The notes beneath the pieces were generated by a model, which did not search any database, had not been told where the DNA came from, and saw nothing but the letters and a program-made list of their open reading frames with translations. Source: Halobaculum sp. CBA1158 (lineage in GTDB: Archaea; Halobacteriota; Halobacteria; Halobacteriales; Haloferacaceae). Taken from it: a stretch of 64,000 nucleotides of DNA. Of the stretch, positions 53,119 through 62,408 are shown one piece after another (the first letter of the stretch is position 1; each line of letters starts with the position of its first letter). The stretch is from the NCBI RefSeq assembly GCF_021431925.1, contig NZ_CP090371.1, forward strand, positions 1 to 64,000, written 5' to 3'. A program made the translations under genes and the position numbers.

Positions 53119-54472
53119 CGAGGCGGCCGCCGCCGACGGGCTCTCGGGCCACGCGAGGCGGTCGCTCGACGCGGTCGACCCCTGCGGGTCGCGCCAGCGC
53201 GGCCGCCGTTCTGCCGTCGCGCTCCTCCCCGAACTGGTCGTCGTCGGCACCGCCGGCGGCGACCTCCGGGCGTTCGAGCGCGACGGCGACGGCGGTCTCG
53301 GCTCGGAGCGCTGGCGCGTCGCCGGCGAGGAGCCGGTCGTCGCGCTCGCGCCGTTCGACGGCGGCGTCCTCGCGGGCACCCGCGGCGAGCGCGGCCTGCT
53401 CCGCCTCGTCGACGCCGACGGCACGGAGCGCTGGCGGGTCGAGGCGGCGGCCGACGTGGGGTCGCCGGCCAAGGAGACCCGCTTCTGGTACCCGTTCGTC
53501 GCGGCGCTGGCGACGGACGGCGACCGGGCGTATGCGGCCGCCCGGCGGTACGAACGCCGTTCGGGCGGCGACGACGGCGACGGGGAGACCGACTCCGCCC
53601 GTCGCTTCGAGAGCGTCGTGTACGCCGTCGAACCGGACGGGACGGTCGCGTGGCGCTCCCCCGCCCGCGCCTCGCCGATCGCGCTGGCGACGGACGGCGA
53701 CCGACTCGCGGTCGCGTACAACCGCTGTCCCGAGCCGGCGGCCCACGACGCCGGCCTCGTCGTGCTCGACGCCGCCGCCGGCGACGAGCGGCTCCGGTGG
53801 GACCCGCGGGTCGGGGTCGGCTCCGACGCCGCGACTCCCGCGGGTCGGGACGCGGACTCCGGCACCGCCGACCGGGGCCGCGCGGTCGGCGACGTCGCGC
53901 TCACCCCCGACGGCTACGCGGTCGCGAGCCACGCCGACCGCCGCGGGTACCTCCTCGACCGCGACGGCGGGGTGACCGCGACGCTCGAGCTGGGTGCGAC
54001 GGCGACGTGCGACCCGGCCGACGGTGGCGAGCCCGAGCGGGCGTACGCCTACCCGAACCACGTCGTCGCCGGCGACGGCGTCGTCGCGTTCGTCCTCGGG
54101 AACACCTTCCCGGTCGAGGGGCGCGAGACCGACGCTCGCCACCCCGCCGAACACACCGCCGTCGGGGTCGACCCCGACGGAACGGAGCGCTGGCGGGCTC
54201 CAGTCGGGGGATTCGCGCACCACGTCGCGAGCGACGGGGACGCGCTCGCGGTCCCGACGGCGCAGCACTTCCGCGAGCGCGACCCGTCCGTCCACGGCGT
54301 CCGACTGATCGACCTCGCGGACGGAAGGGCACAGCGCCGGCGGACCGAGGGCGTCGCCGCCGCCGTCGCGCTCGGGGGCGAGGCGGTCGCGGCCGTCGAG
54401 GAGCCGGTCGCGTACCACGACGGCGACGCCGACGGCCACGGGGCGTATCGCCTGCACGGCTGGGGGCGGTAG
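53099..54472 (+). CDS. Cytosolic PQQ-like beta-propeller in cobalamin operon
   Basis: 457 residues with no signal peptide. Repeated blades have the pattern 'DGTERWRVE', 'DGTVAWRSP', 'DGTERWRAP', spaced roughly 50-130 residues apart, as in BamB/PQQ-type propellers. FVLGNTFPVEGRE and several DGDxLAVA strands support the fold. No cofactor-binding site can be named. It overlaps DUF3209 by 20 bp and converges with chlID. Its role in B12 synthesis is unknown. Confidence 0.65.
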   Translation: MPSPSSSEAAAADGLSGHARRSLDAVDPCGSRQRGRRSAVALLPELVVVGTAGGDLRAFERDGDGGLGSERWRVAGEEPVVALAPFDGGVLAGTRGERGLLRLVDADGTERWRVEAAADVGSPAKETRFWYPFVAALATDGDRAYAAARRYERRSGGDDGDGETDSARRFESVVYAVEPDGTVAWRSPARASPIALATDGDRLAVAYNRCPEPAAHDAGLVVLDAAAGDERLRWDPRVGVGSDAATPAGRDADSGTADRGRAVGDVALTPDGYAVASHADRRGYLLDRDGGVTATLELGATATCDPADGGEPERAYAYPNHVVAGDGVVAFVLGNTFPVEGRETDARHPAEHTAVGVDPDGTERWRAPVGGFAHHVASDGDALAVPTAQHFRERDPSVHGVRLIDLADGRAQRRRTEGVAAAVALGGEAVAAVEEPVAYHDGDADGHGAYRLHGWGR

Positions 54473-54503
54473 CGTGCGGACGAACGAACGGCGGGGCGGC
54501 GAC

Positions 54504-56798
54504 TCAGTCCCGACGCGCCTCGTCGGCCGCGCGGTCGACGCGCTCGGCCGAGAGGGCCGCGAGCGGGACGCGCTCGGCGTCGGCCGTCTCGAGCAGCGCC
54601 GGGACGACGCCGTCGGCCTCGCCGGCGTCGACGACGAGCGTCCGGTCGACGGCCGCCCGGAGGGGTCCGGCGGCGTCCCGGACCGCCGCGGTGGGGCGCT
54701 CGGCCGCGTTCGCGCCGCCGTCGGTGACGACGACCGCCAGCGCGGCGTCGGGGTCCGCCCGGCGACACACCTCGGCGGCCGTCTCCAGCCCCGCCGACAG
54801 CGGCGTCCGGTCGCCCGTCGGGAGGTCCTTGAGGTGTCGGGCCGCCCGGCCCACGTCGTCCGTCGGCGGGAGCAGCACGTCGGGGCTGTCGCCGGCGACG
54901 GCGACGAGCGCGACGGCGTCGCGGTGCTCGTAGGAGTCGCGCAACAGCTCGACGGCGACGCCCTTCGCCGCGCGCATCGGCCCCCGCATCGACGCGGAGG
55001 CGTCGACGACGAAACACACCAGCGTCTCGGCGTCGCCCGCGCGGACCGACCGCCGGAGGTCGCGCGACTCGACGCGGTCGCTCCCCCGACGCGCGGCCGC
55101 CCGAACGGACGCGCCGGCGTCGACGGGGTCGCCGGCCTCGGGGTCCGCGCGCTCGGTGCGCACCCGCGCGCCGCGGCCGTCCGCGCTCGCGGCGGCGTCG
55201 CCGCGACCGCCGCCGGAGCCGCCCGCGGGGTCCGTCTCGGGGGCCTCGACCTCCGGCGCGGCCGCCTCGCCGACGCCCGCCCGGGCCGCCCCGGGGACGA
55301 TCGGCGTCGCCGCCTCCGCGTCGTCGCCGGAGCCGTCGGCGTCGGCATCGGTCCCGCCATCGCCGTCCGACCCGTCCGACCCCTCGCCCCCGTCCGCCGT
55401 CGCGTCGGCCGCCGAGCCGGGACCGCCGGACGGTCCGTCGCCCCCGTCCACGGGATCCGGCGGGGTCGCCGCGTCGCCCGCGGACGCGCCGGGCGGGGGG
55501 TCAGCTGGCTCCGAGGAGTCGGCGGAATCGGGCCCGGATCCAGCGCCGTCGTCGGACCCGTCGCTCCGGCCGGCCCCGTCGGGGTCGGCACCGCCGGGCG
55601 CGTCCTCGCCGGCGGTCCCGTCGTCCCCGCCGGACCCGGTCGAGTCGCCGGCGTCACCCGGATCGTCCGGGGGAGCGTCGCCGGCGTCGCCGGACGCGTC
55701 GCCCCCGTCCCGGTTCTCGGGCTCGCCGTCGGGCCCGTCCTCGTCGCCGAGGCGGTCGTCGATCAGCTCCTCGGCGTCCGGCGGGTCCTCGAAGGGATCG
55801 CTCCGCAGGCGGTGCGGGAGCGCCCACGACAGCGCCGTCCGCACGTCGCCCTCGGCGACGCGGGTGCGCCCCGCAAGCGCCGCGAGCGTCCGGGCGCACC
55901 GCGCGGCCGCGATGTCGCCGCGGTGGCCGTCGACGCCGGCGTCGCGGCAGGTCTCGACGACGTCGCGGACGAACGCCTCCGGCAGCGTCACCGACGGAAG
56001 CAGGTCGCGGGCCTCGGCGACGGCCGCGGCGGGGTCGCCGAGCGCGGCGTCGGTTCCGCTGGCCGGGGCGGGGTCCGCGGAGGAATTTTCGCCGGCCGCG
56101 ACCGCCTCGCCCTCGAGCGCGCGGTCCACGACGGCGACGCGGTCGTCGGTGTCCGCGAGCCCGGTCACCTCGACCGCGAGGTCGAACCGGTCGCGAAGCT
56201 GCGGCCGGAGGTCGCCCTCCTCGGGGTTCATCGTCCCGATCAGGGTGAAATCGGCGGGGTGGCTCCGGGAGACGCCGTCGCGCTCGACGGCGTTGACGCC
56301 GGCGGCGGCGGCGTCCAGCAGCACGTCGACGAGGTGGTCGTCGAGGAGGTTCACCTCGTCGACGTAGAGGACGCCGCGGTTGGCCCGCGCGAGCAGCCCC
56401 GGCTCGAACGACGCCTCCCCGTCGAGCGCGTCCGCGACCGACAGCGAGCCGACGACCGCCTCGCGGGTCGCCCCCAGCGGGAGCGTGACGAACGGCGCGG
56501 GTCGCCTCTCGACGGGCACGCTCGCACGTCGCCGGCAGTCGGGACACTGCCGGGCGCGCTCGCCCGGCGGACAGCCGAACGGGCAGTCGGCCACGACGCG
56601 TCGCTCTGGGAGCGCCCCCGCCAGCGCGCGCGCCAGCGTCGACTTCCCGGTCCCCTTCTCGCCGCGCACCAGCAGCCCCGAGAGGCCGTCGTGCGCGCCG
56701 ACGGCGACCAGCGCCCGCTTCAGCTCCGCCTGCCCGACCACGTCGCCGAAGGCGGCGTCGGGCGTCGGCGGACCGCTCGCACGGCCTTCATCAAACAC
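54504..56798 (-). CDS. chlID: Fused ChlI/ChlD-type chelatase ATPase, cobaltochelatase partner
   Basis: 764 residues from GTG 56798. The AAA+ motor has Walker A GEKGTGKST (46-54), a four-Cys segment CPFGC...CPDC (72-88), Walker B VLYVDEVNLLDDH and TMNPEEGDLRPQLRDRFDL. A Gly/Asp/Pro-rich linker of about 150 residues follows. The VWA domain has the MIDAS motif DASASM near residue 597. In magnesium and cobalt chelatases these two parts drive the large CobN/ChlH subunit, which is encoded divergently 34 bp away. The combination points to cobalt. Confidence 0.88.
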   Translation of the reverse strand: MFDEGRASGPPTPDAAFGDVVGQAELKRALVAVGAHDGLSGLLVRGEKGTGKSTLARALAGALPERRVVADCPFGCPPGERARQCPDCRRRASVPVERRPAPFVTLPLGATREAVVGSLSVADALDGEASFEPGLLARANRGVLYVDEVNLLDDHLVDVLLDAAAAGVNAVERDGVSRSHPADFTLIGTMNPEEGDLRPQLRDRFDLAVEVTGLADTDDRVAVVDRALEGEAVAAGENSSADPAPASGTDAALGDPAAAVAEARDLLPSVTLPEAFVRDVVETCRDAGVDGHRGDIAAARCARTLAALAGRTRVAEGDVRTALSWALPHRLRSDPFEDPPDAEELIDDRLGDEDGPDGEPENRDGGDASGDAGDAPPDDPGDAGDSTGSGGDDGTAGEDAPGGADPDGAGRSDGSDDGAGSGPDSADSSEPADPPPGASAGDAATPPDPVDGGDGPSGGPGSAADATADGGEGSDGSDGDGGTDADADGSGDDAEAATPIVPGAARAGVGEAAAPEVEAPETDPAGGSGGGRGDAAASADGRGARVRTERADPEAGDPVDAGASVRAAARRGSDRVESRDLRRSVRAGDAETLVCFVVDASASMRGPMRAAKGVAVELLRDSYEHRDAVALVAVAGDSPDVLLPPTDDVGRAARHLKDLPTGDRTPLSAGLETAAEVCRRADPDAALAVVVTDGGANAAERPTAAVRDAAGPLRAAVDRTLVVDAGEADGVVPALLETADAERVPLAALSAERVDRAADEARRD

Positions 56799-56800
56799 AG

Positions 56801-56830
56801 TTGAGATACCACAACGAGTCTTTACAAACC
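56801..56830. promoter_or_regulatory. Shared chlID/cobN divergent control region
   Basis: Only 34 bp separate the two starts. TTGA-GATACC-ACAA (56801-56814) fits the TTGW-N6-ACAA motif of the cbtB and cbiT promoters. TTTACAAACC (56821-56830) is identical to ten bases at 43711-43720; read on the minus strand it gives TTTGTAAA, about 25 bp before the chlID GTG, a fitting TATA box. The cobN promoter is less clear and must overlap chlID coding DNA. Confidence 0.5.
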
Positions 56831-56832
56831 TT

Positions 56833-59800
56833 ATGACGACGATCGGACTGTACACGGCGACGGAGAACGAACTCGGCGCGGTGGCGACGGCCGTCGACGA
56901 GACGGCGGCGTCGCTGGTGGCGCGCTCGAAGAGCGACCTGGGCGATCCCACGGACGTGGACGCCTTCTGCGACGACCTGGAGGCGGCCGACGCCGCGGCG
57001 GTCGTCCTGTGGCTCCACGGCGGAGTCGACAGCATGCCCGGCTACGAGCGGGCGCTCGACCGCCTCGACGAGGCCGGGATCCCGGTCGTGGTGCACTCGA
57101 CCGGCGACGCGTTCGCCGCCGAGGACACGACCGCCGACTCGGAGACCGCCGGGACGGTCCGCGAGTACCTCGAACGCGGGGGCGCGGCCAACGCCGCCAA
57201 CCTCCTGCGGTATCTCGCGGACGCCTACGGCGACCCCGGCGACGCCCCGCCGGGCGGCTACGAGTACGACGACCCCGTCGCGCTGCCCTCGGAAGGGGTG
57301 TACCACCCCGACCACCCGGGCGCTGACTACGAGGAACTCGTCTCGACGTTCGACCCCGAGACGCCGACGGTCGGCGTCTGGTTCTACGAGTCCCACTGGA
57401 CCCACGAGAACACCCGCTACGTCGACGCGCAGGTTCGCGCGCTGGAGGCTCGCGGCGTCGACGCCCTCCCGGTGTTCTGCAACCCCGCGGGCGACGAGAA
57501 CGGCTGGGACGCCGAGCGCGTCACCGACGAGTGGCTGCTGGACGCCGACGGCGACCCGGTCGTCGACGCGATGCTGTCGTCGTTCATGTTCGCCCTCTCG
57601 ATGGACGAGCGCGGACGCGACGCCGACGACGAGGGCACGGGTGCCGAGGAGGTGTTCCTCGACCGGCTGGGCGTTCCGGTGATCCAGACGGTGACGACGA
57701 TGCGCTCGCGCTCGCGGTACGCCTCGAGCGACACCGGCGTCATGGGATTCGAATTGGCGCTGTCGGTCGCGCTGCCGGAGTTCGACGGCAACGTCATCAC
57801 CCACCCCGTCTCGGGGAAGGAGCGCACGGACGACGCGGCGGGGATCGGATCCGCGCCGAAACAGCACTTCCCCATCGACAACCGCGTCGAGCACGCCGCG
57901 TCGCTGGCGGTCAACTGGGCGCGCCTGCGACACCTCCCGAACGACGAGGCCGACGTGGCGGTCGTCCTCCACAACTACCCGCCCAGCGACGACGGCATCG
58001 CGACGGCCTTCGGCCTCGACACGCCCGAGAGCACGGCGAACCTTCTCGCGGAACTCGACGAACGCGGGTACGATCTGGGGGACGCCGGGAGCGACGCGAC
58101 CGACGAACCGGTCGACGACGGGCCGCCGGCCGACGGGGCGGCCCTCATCGACGCGCTCACGGCTCAGCTCACCCTCGACGACCGCTGGGTCGCCCCCGAG
58201 GACGTGCGCGACCTCGCCGTCGACACGGTCGCGCCCGACACCTACCGCGAGTGGTTCGACGATCTGGACGACGACTTCCGCGGGAACGTCCGCGAGGAGT
58301 GGGGCGAGCCCCCGGACCGGCCGTTCGCGATCCCCGGCGTCGAGTTCGGGAACGTCCTCGTGACGGTCCAGCCGCCGCGCGGGTTCGGGATGGACCCCGA
58401 GAAGGTGTACCACGACTCCGACCTCCAGCCGCCCCACGACTACGTCGCCTTCTACGGCTGGCTCCGCGAGATGTTCGACGCCGACGCGGTCGTCCACATG
58501 GGGACGCACGGCTCGCTGGAGTGGCTCCCGGGCAAGACGGTCGGCCTCGACGGCGAGTCCGCGCCCGACCAGCTCGTGGGCGACCTGCCGAACGTCTACC
58601 CGTACGTCATCAACAACCCCGGCGAGGGGACGCAGGCGAAGCGGCGGTCGTACGCCGCCGTCGTCGACCACCTCACGCCGCCGATGGCCAACGCCGGCAC
58701 CTACGACGACCTCGCGGAGCTGGAGGAGCTGGCCGAGCAGTACCGCGAGGCCGGCGCGACCGCCGCCCGCGGCGACGACGGCGACCGGATCGAGCGACTG
58801 ATCCGCGAGAAGGTGGACGACCTCGATCTGGCGGTCGAGCTCGGCGTCGCCGGCGACGTCGACGAACGGGTGGACGTGCGCGGCCCCGAGGAGGCCGGCA
58901 CGACGCTCGCGGACGGTGAAGTCGAGGGCGACGACCTCGCCGTCGACGACCTCGTCGAGCGGATCCACGCGTACCTCACGGACGTGAAGACCACCCAGAT
59001 CCGGATGGGCCTGCACACGCTCGGGGAGCCGCCCGCGGGCGACCGCCTCGTGGAGTACCTCGTCGCGCTCACCCGGCTGGAGAACCCGGGCGCGCCGAGC
59101 CTCCGCGAGTCCGTCGCGGGCGTGCTCGGCGTCGACTACGACCGCGTGCGCGAGGAGCCCGGTGCCTACGACGAGGACCTGGGGATGACGTACGCCGCGG
59201 CCGCCGACCGCGTCCACGAGGTGAGCTGTGACCTGATTCGGACGCTCGCCGAGCACGGCTTCGACGTGCCCGACTCCGAGCGGGACGGCGACGCCGACAG
59301 CGAGGTGAACATGAACCTCCTCGTCGTCGACGTCGACACGATCGGCGACGCCCGCGCCCGGTCAGGCGCGCACGACGACCTCCGTGAGGCCCTGCACTAC
59401 GTCTGCGAGGAGGCCGCCCCGCGCGTCGGCGGTGCCCGCGCGGAGGTTGGGAACGTCGCCGACGCGCTCGCCGGCGAGTACGTCCCGCCGGGCGGCAGCG
59501 GCGCGCCCACCCGCGGCGGCGTCGACCTGCTCCCCTCGGGCCGGAACTTCTACACGCTGGACCCGCGGAAGGTGCCCGCTCGGGCCGCCTGGGAGGTTGG
59601 CCGGGAGGTCGCCGAGGGCATGCTGGAGCGCCACCTGGACGACGAAGGAGAGTACCCCGAAGAGGTCGGCGTCGTCGCGTGGGGCACCCCGACGGTCAGG
59701 ACCCGCGGGGAGACCATCGCGCAGGTGCTCGCGCTGATGGGCGTCGAGCCGGTCTGGTCGGACGCCGGCCGCGTCGAGGACGTGGAGCCGATCCCGCTTT

Positions 59801-60777
59801 CGGAGCTCGACCGCCCGCGGGTCGACGTGACGACGCGCGTCTCGGGGCTGTTCCGGGACGCCTTCCCCGCGGCCGCGGGGGTGATCCACGACGCGGTGGA
59901 CGCCGTCGTCGACCTCGACGAGCCCCACGAGATGAACTACGTGAAGAAGCACGTCGAGGAGGAGACGGCGGAGCTCGCCGCCGAGGGCGTCGACGACCCC
60001 GAGGCCGCCGCGCGCCACCGCGTGTTCACGACGAAGCCCGGCGGCTACGGCGCGGGCACGAACAAGGCCGTCGACGAGGGCAACTGGGACGACCGCTCGG
60101 ACCTGGCGGACGTGTACACCCAGTGGGGCGGCTACGCCATGGGGAAACGCGGGAGCGTCAGCGAGGCGCACGACAGCTTCGCCCGGCGGCTCTCGGGCGT
60201 CGAGGCGACCGTGAAGATCGAGGACACCGACGAGCAGGACGAGTTCGACTCCTCGGACTGGTACGCGTTCCACGGCGGGTTCATCACCGCCGTCACCGAG
60301 CACGCCGGCGAGGAGCCCGCCTCCTACGTCGGCGACTCGGCCGACCCCGACGACGTGCGGGTGTACACGAACGAGGAGAAGGTCAGGAAGACGATGCGCT
60401 CCAGAGTTCTGAACCCGCGCTGGCTCGACTCCATGGAGGAGCACGGCTACAAGGGCGCGGGCGACCTCTCGACGACGGTCGACGTCGTCCTCGGCTGGGA
60501 CGCGACCACGGGCGTCGTCAGCGACACGCTCTGGGAGGCAGTCGCCGAGGCGTACGCCCTCGACGACGACCGCCGCGAGTGGATGCAGGAGGTGAACCCC
60601 TGGGCGGTCGACTCCATCGCCGACGCCCTGCTGGAGGCGATCGACCGCGGGCTGTGGGACGCCGCGGACGCGACTGAGGAGCGCCTGCGCGACCTGAAAC
60701 TCCGCAACGAGGGCGCGATCGAGGAGCGCGAGACGCGCGACCCCGACGCGCTCGCGGACGCCGCGGGCGACGACTGA
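56833..60777 (+). CDS. cobN: CobN, cobaltochelatase large subunit
   Basis: 1314 residues, the CobN/BchH family body that holds the corrin during ATP-driven metal insertion. Recognisable segments are WLHGGVDSMPGYERAL, QTVTTMRSRSRYASSD, HPVSGKERTDDA, AVVLHNYPPSDD, DAVVHMGTHGSLEWLPGK, YVINNPGEGTQAKRRSYA and TKPGGYGAGTNKAVDEGNW. It is followed at 31 bp by cbiC. Presence with chlID and with CbiX gives two possible cobalt insertion systems. Confidence 0.95.
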   Translation: MTTIGLYTATENELGAVATAVDETAASLVARSKSDLGDPTDVDAFCDDLEAADAAAVVLWLHGGVDSMPGYERALDRLDEAGIPVVVHSTGDAFAAEDTTADSETAGTVREYLERGGAANAANLLRYLADAYGDPGDAPPGGYEYDDPVALPSEGVYHPDHPGADYEELVSTFDPETPTVGVWFYESHWTHENTRYVDAQVRALEARGVDALPVFCNPAGDENGWDAERVTDEWLLDADGDPVVDAMLSSFMFALSMDERGRDADDEGTGAEEVFLDRLGVPVIQTVTTMRSRSRYASSDTGVMGFELALSVALPEFDGNVITHPVSGKERTDDAAGIGSAPKQHFPIDNRVEHAASLAVNWARLRHLPNDEADVAVVLHNYPPSDDGIATAFGLDTPESTANLLAELDERGYDLGDAGSDATDEPVDDGPPADGAALIDALTAQLTLDDRWVAPEDVRDLAVDTVAPDTYREWFDDLDDDFRGNVREEWGEPPDRPFAIPGVEFGNVLVTVQPPRGFGMDPEKVYHDSDLQPPHDYVAFYGWLREMFDADAVVHMGTHGSLEWLPGKTVGLDGESAPDQLVGDLPNVYPYVINNPGEGTQAKRRSYAAVVDHLTPPMANAGTYDDLAELEELAEQYREAGATAARGDDGDRIERLIREKVDDLDLAVELGVAGDVDERVDVRGPEEAGTTLADGEVEGDDLAVDDLVERIHAYLTDVKTTQIRMGLHTLGEPPAGDRLVEYLVALTRLENPGAPSLRESVAGVLGVDYDRVREEPGAYDEDLGMTYAAAADRVHEVSCDLIRTLAEHGFDVPDSERDGDADSEVNMNLLVVDVDTIGDARARSGAHDDLREALHYVCEEAAPRVGGARAEVGNVADALAGEYVPPGGSGAPTRGGVDLLPSGRNFYTLDPRKVPARAAWEVGREVAEGMLERHLDDEGEYPEEVGVVAWGTPTVRTRGETIAQVLALMGVEPVWSDAGRVEDVEPIPLSELDRPRVDVTTRVSGLFRDAFPAAAGVIHDAVDAVVDLDEPHEMNYVKKHVEEETAELAAEGVDDPEAAARHRVFTTKPGGYGAGTNKAVDEGNWDDRSDLADVYTQWGGYAMGKRGSVSEAHDSFARRLSGVEATVKIEDTDEQDEFDSSDWYAFHGGFITAVTEHAGEEPASYVGDSADPDDVRVYTNEEKVRKTMRSRVLNPRWLDSMEEHGYKGAGDLSTTVDVVLGWDATTGVVSDTLWEAVAEAYALDDDRREWMQEVNPWAVDSIADALLEAIDRGLWDAADATEERLRDLKLRNEGAIEERETRDPDALADAAGDD

Positions 60778-60808
60778 GAACCGAGCCACCGAGCACACGA
60801 CACACCGC

Positions 60809-61606
60809 ATGAACGACACACCCGACGCGACGGAGACGGCGGAGGAATCGACGGACGGAACGGCGAGCGACGGCCGCGAGGCGTACGCGGACCTCGGCGC
60901 GACGACCGAGGCCGCGATGGACATCGCGGAGACGAGCATGGACCGCGTCCACGAGCTGGTCCCGCAGGAGACGCTCGCGGACCGACTGCGCGCGAAGGCG
61001 GTCCACGCCACGGGCGACCCCGAGTTCCAGCACCTCGTGCGCTTCGCCGGCGACGACGAGGACGAACCGGTCCGCGCCGGCGCGCGAGCCGTCCTCGACG
61101 AGCGACCGATCGTCACCGACATCACGATGGTGAAGGCCGGGATCACCGGCCGCGGGCACGACTGCGAGGTGCGCAAGGCGATCGGCAACGGCGCGGAGCT
61201 GGCCGCAGAGACGGGGATGACGCGGACCGCGGCGGCCGTCCTCGAGCTCGACCGCGAGGGCGTCTACGACGGCGCGATCGCGGTCGTCGGCAACGCGCCC
61301 ACCGCGGCGCTGGCGCTTTCCGACTGCATCGAGGACGGCACCCGCCCGGCGGTCGTCGTCGCCACCCCGGTGGGCTTCGTGAAGGCCGCCGACTCCCGCA
61401 AGCGCGTCCGGAAGGTCTGCGCCGAGCACGGCGTTCCCGCGGTGACGAACGTGGGACGCCGCGGCGGGAGCGGCCTCGCGGCCGGCCTGACGAACGAACT
61501 CGTTCACGTCGCCAGCGACGCCCGGGACGGCGAGGTCTCCCTGGAGGCCTCGGGGCTGGCGAGCGACGAGGACGCGGAGCCGCGAGACGGGGAGGGAGAT
61601 CTGTGA
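60809..61606 (+). CDS. cbiC: CbiC, (cobalt-)precorrin-8X methylmutase
   Basis: 265 residues. Moves the C11 methyl to C12, making hydrogenobyrinate or cobyrinate. It has RVHATGDPEFQHLVRF-like, IVTDITMVKAGITGRG (catalytic region with conserved Thr/Lys), CEVRKAIG and AIAVVGNAPTAALAL. The N-terminal 35 residues are Glu/Thr/Asp low complexity. It overlaps cbiE by GTGA. Confidence 0.93.
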   Translation: MNDTPDATETAEESTDGTASDGREAYADLGATTEAAMDIAETSMDRVHELVPQETLADRLRAKAVHATGDPEFQHLVRFAGDDEDEPVRAGARAVLDERPIVTDITMVKAGITGRGHDCEVRKAIGNGAELAAETGMTRTAAAVLELDREGVYDGAIAVVGNAPTAALALSDCIEDGTRPAVVVATPVGFVKAADSRKRVRKVCAEHGVPAVTNVGRRGGSGLAAGLTNELVHVASDARDGEVSLEASGLASDEDAEPRDGEGDL

Positions 61607-62394
61607 CCGGTCGGGACGACGGCGACCCGGAGCCCGGTCTCGACCTCCCGGACCGCCCGGGAGTCGCCGCGAGCGCGGAGCCGGAGCCGCACGCCGGCGA
61701 CGAGCCGGTCGTCCACGCGATCGGGATCGGTCCGGGGAACCCCGAACTCCTGACGCGCCGCGGCGGCCGCCTGCTCCGCGAGGCGGACGTGGTCGTCGGC
61801 TTCGAGACCGTCGTCGACTACGTCGCCGACGAGACGGACGCCGACCTGCTGACGTGCGGCTACCGCGACGAGCGCGAGGCGCTGGCGCGGTTCGCCCGCC
61901 GCGTCGCCGCCGGCGACCGCGGGGTCGCCGTGCTGATGGGCGACCCGAACCACTCGGGCTACCAGTTCCTCGGGAAGGTCGAGGCGGCCGTCGACGCGCC
62001 GGTCCGCGTGGTTCCGGGGATCTCCTCGGTACAGGTGGCCGCGAGCCGGGCGCGGACGCCGCTGGAGGACTCGACGTTCGTCACGCTCCACGTCCGCGGC
62101 GACGTGACCGCGGACCTCGACCGGCTCGTCGGCGACGCCGGGGACCGGCACCTGATCGTCATTCCCCGTCCGTACGACTGGATGCCCGAGGACGTGGCGG
62201 GGCGGCTGGTCGACGCGGGAGCCGACCCAGCGCTCGACGCGCTCGTCATGGAGCGGCTCACCCACTCGGACGAGGCGATCACGCGGACCGACCTCGGATC
62301 GCTCGCCGAGGACGCCGGCGGCGACGCCCCGGAGGACAGCCCGTTCTCGGACCTGTCGGTGCTGGTCGTGCGACGGAACTCAGATCGGGTCTGA
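61603..62394 (+). CDS. cbiE: CbiE, cobalt-precorrin-7 C5-methyltransferase
   Basis: 263 residues from GTG 61603. The tetrapyrrole methylase fold has HAIGIGPGNPELLTRRGGRLL, VVGFETVVDYV, VLMGDPNHSGYQFLGKV and VVPGISSVQVAASR, the CbiE subgroup. CbiT for C15 is separately encoded at 45 kb, so C5 and C15 methylation are split as in the anaerobic path. Last gene of the cobalamin locus in the window. Confidence 0.92.
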   Translation: MTGRDDGDPEPGLDLPDRPGVAASAEPEPHAGDEPVVHAIGIGPGNPELLTRRGGRLLREADVVVGFETVVDYVADETDADLLTCGYRDEREALARFARRVAAGDRGVAVLMGDPNHSGYQFLGKVEAAVDAPVRVVPGISSVQVAASRARTPLEDSTFVTLHVRGDVTADLDRLVGDAGDRHLIVIPRPYDWMPEDVAGRLVDAGADPALDALVMERLTHSDEAITRTDLGSLAEDAGGDAPEDSPFSDLSVLVVRRNSDRV

Positions 62395-62408
62395 TAGCGG
62401 GTCCCCGT

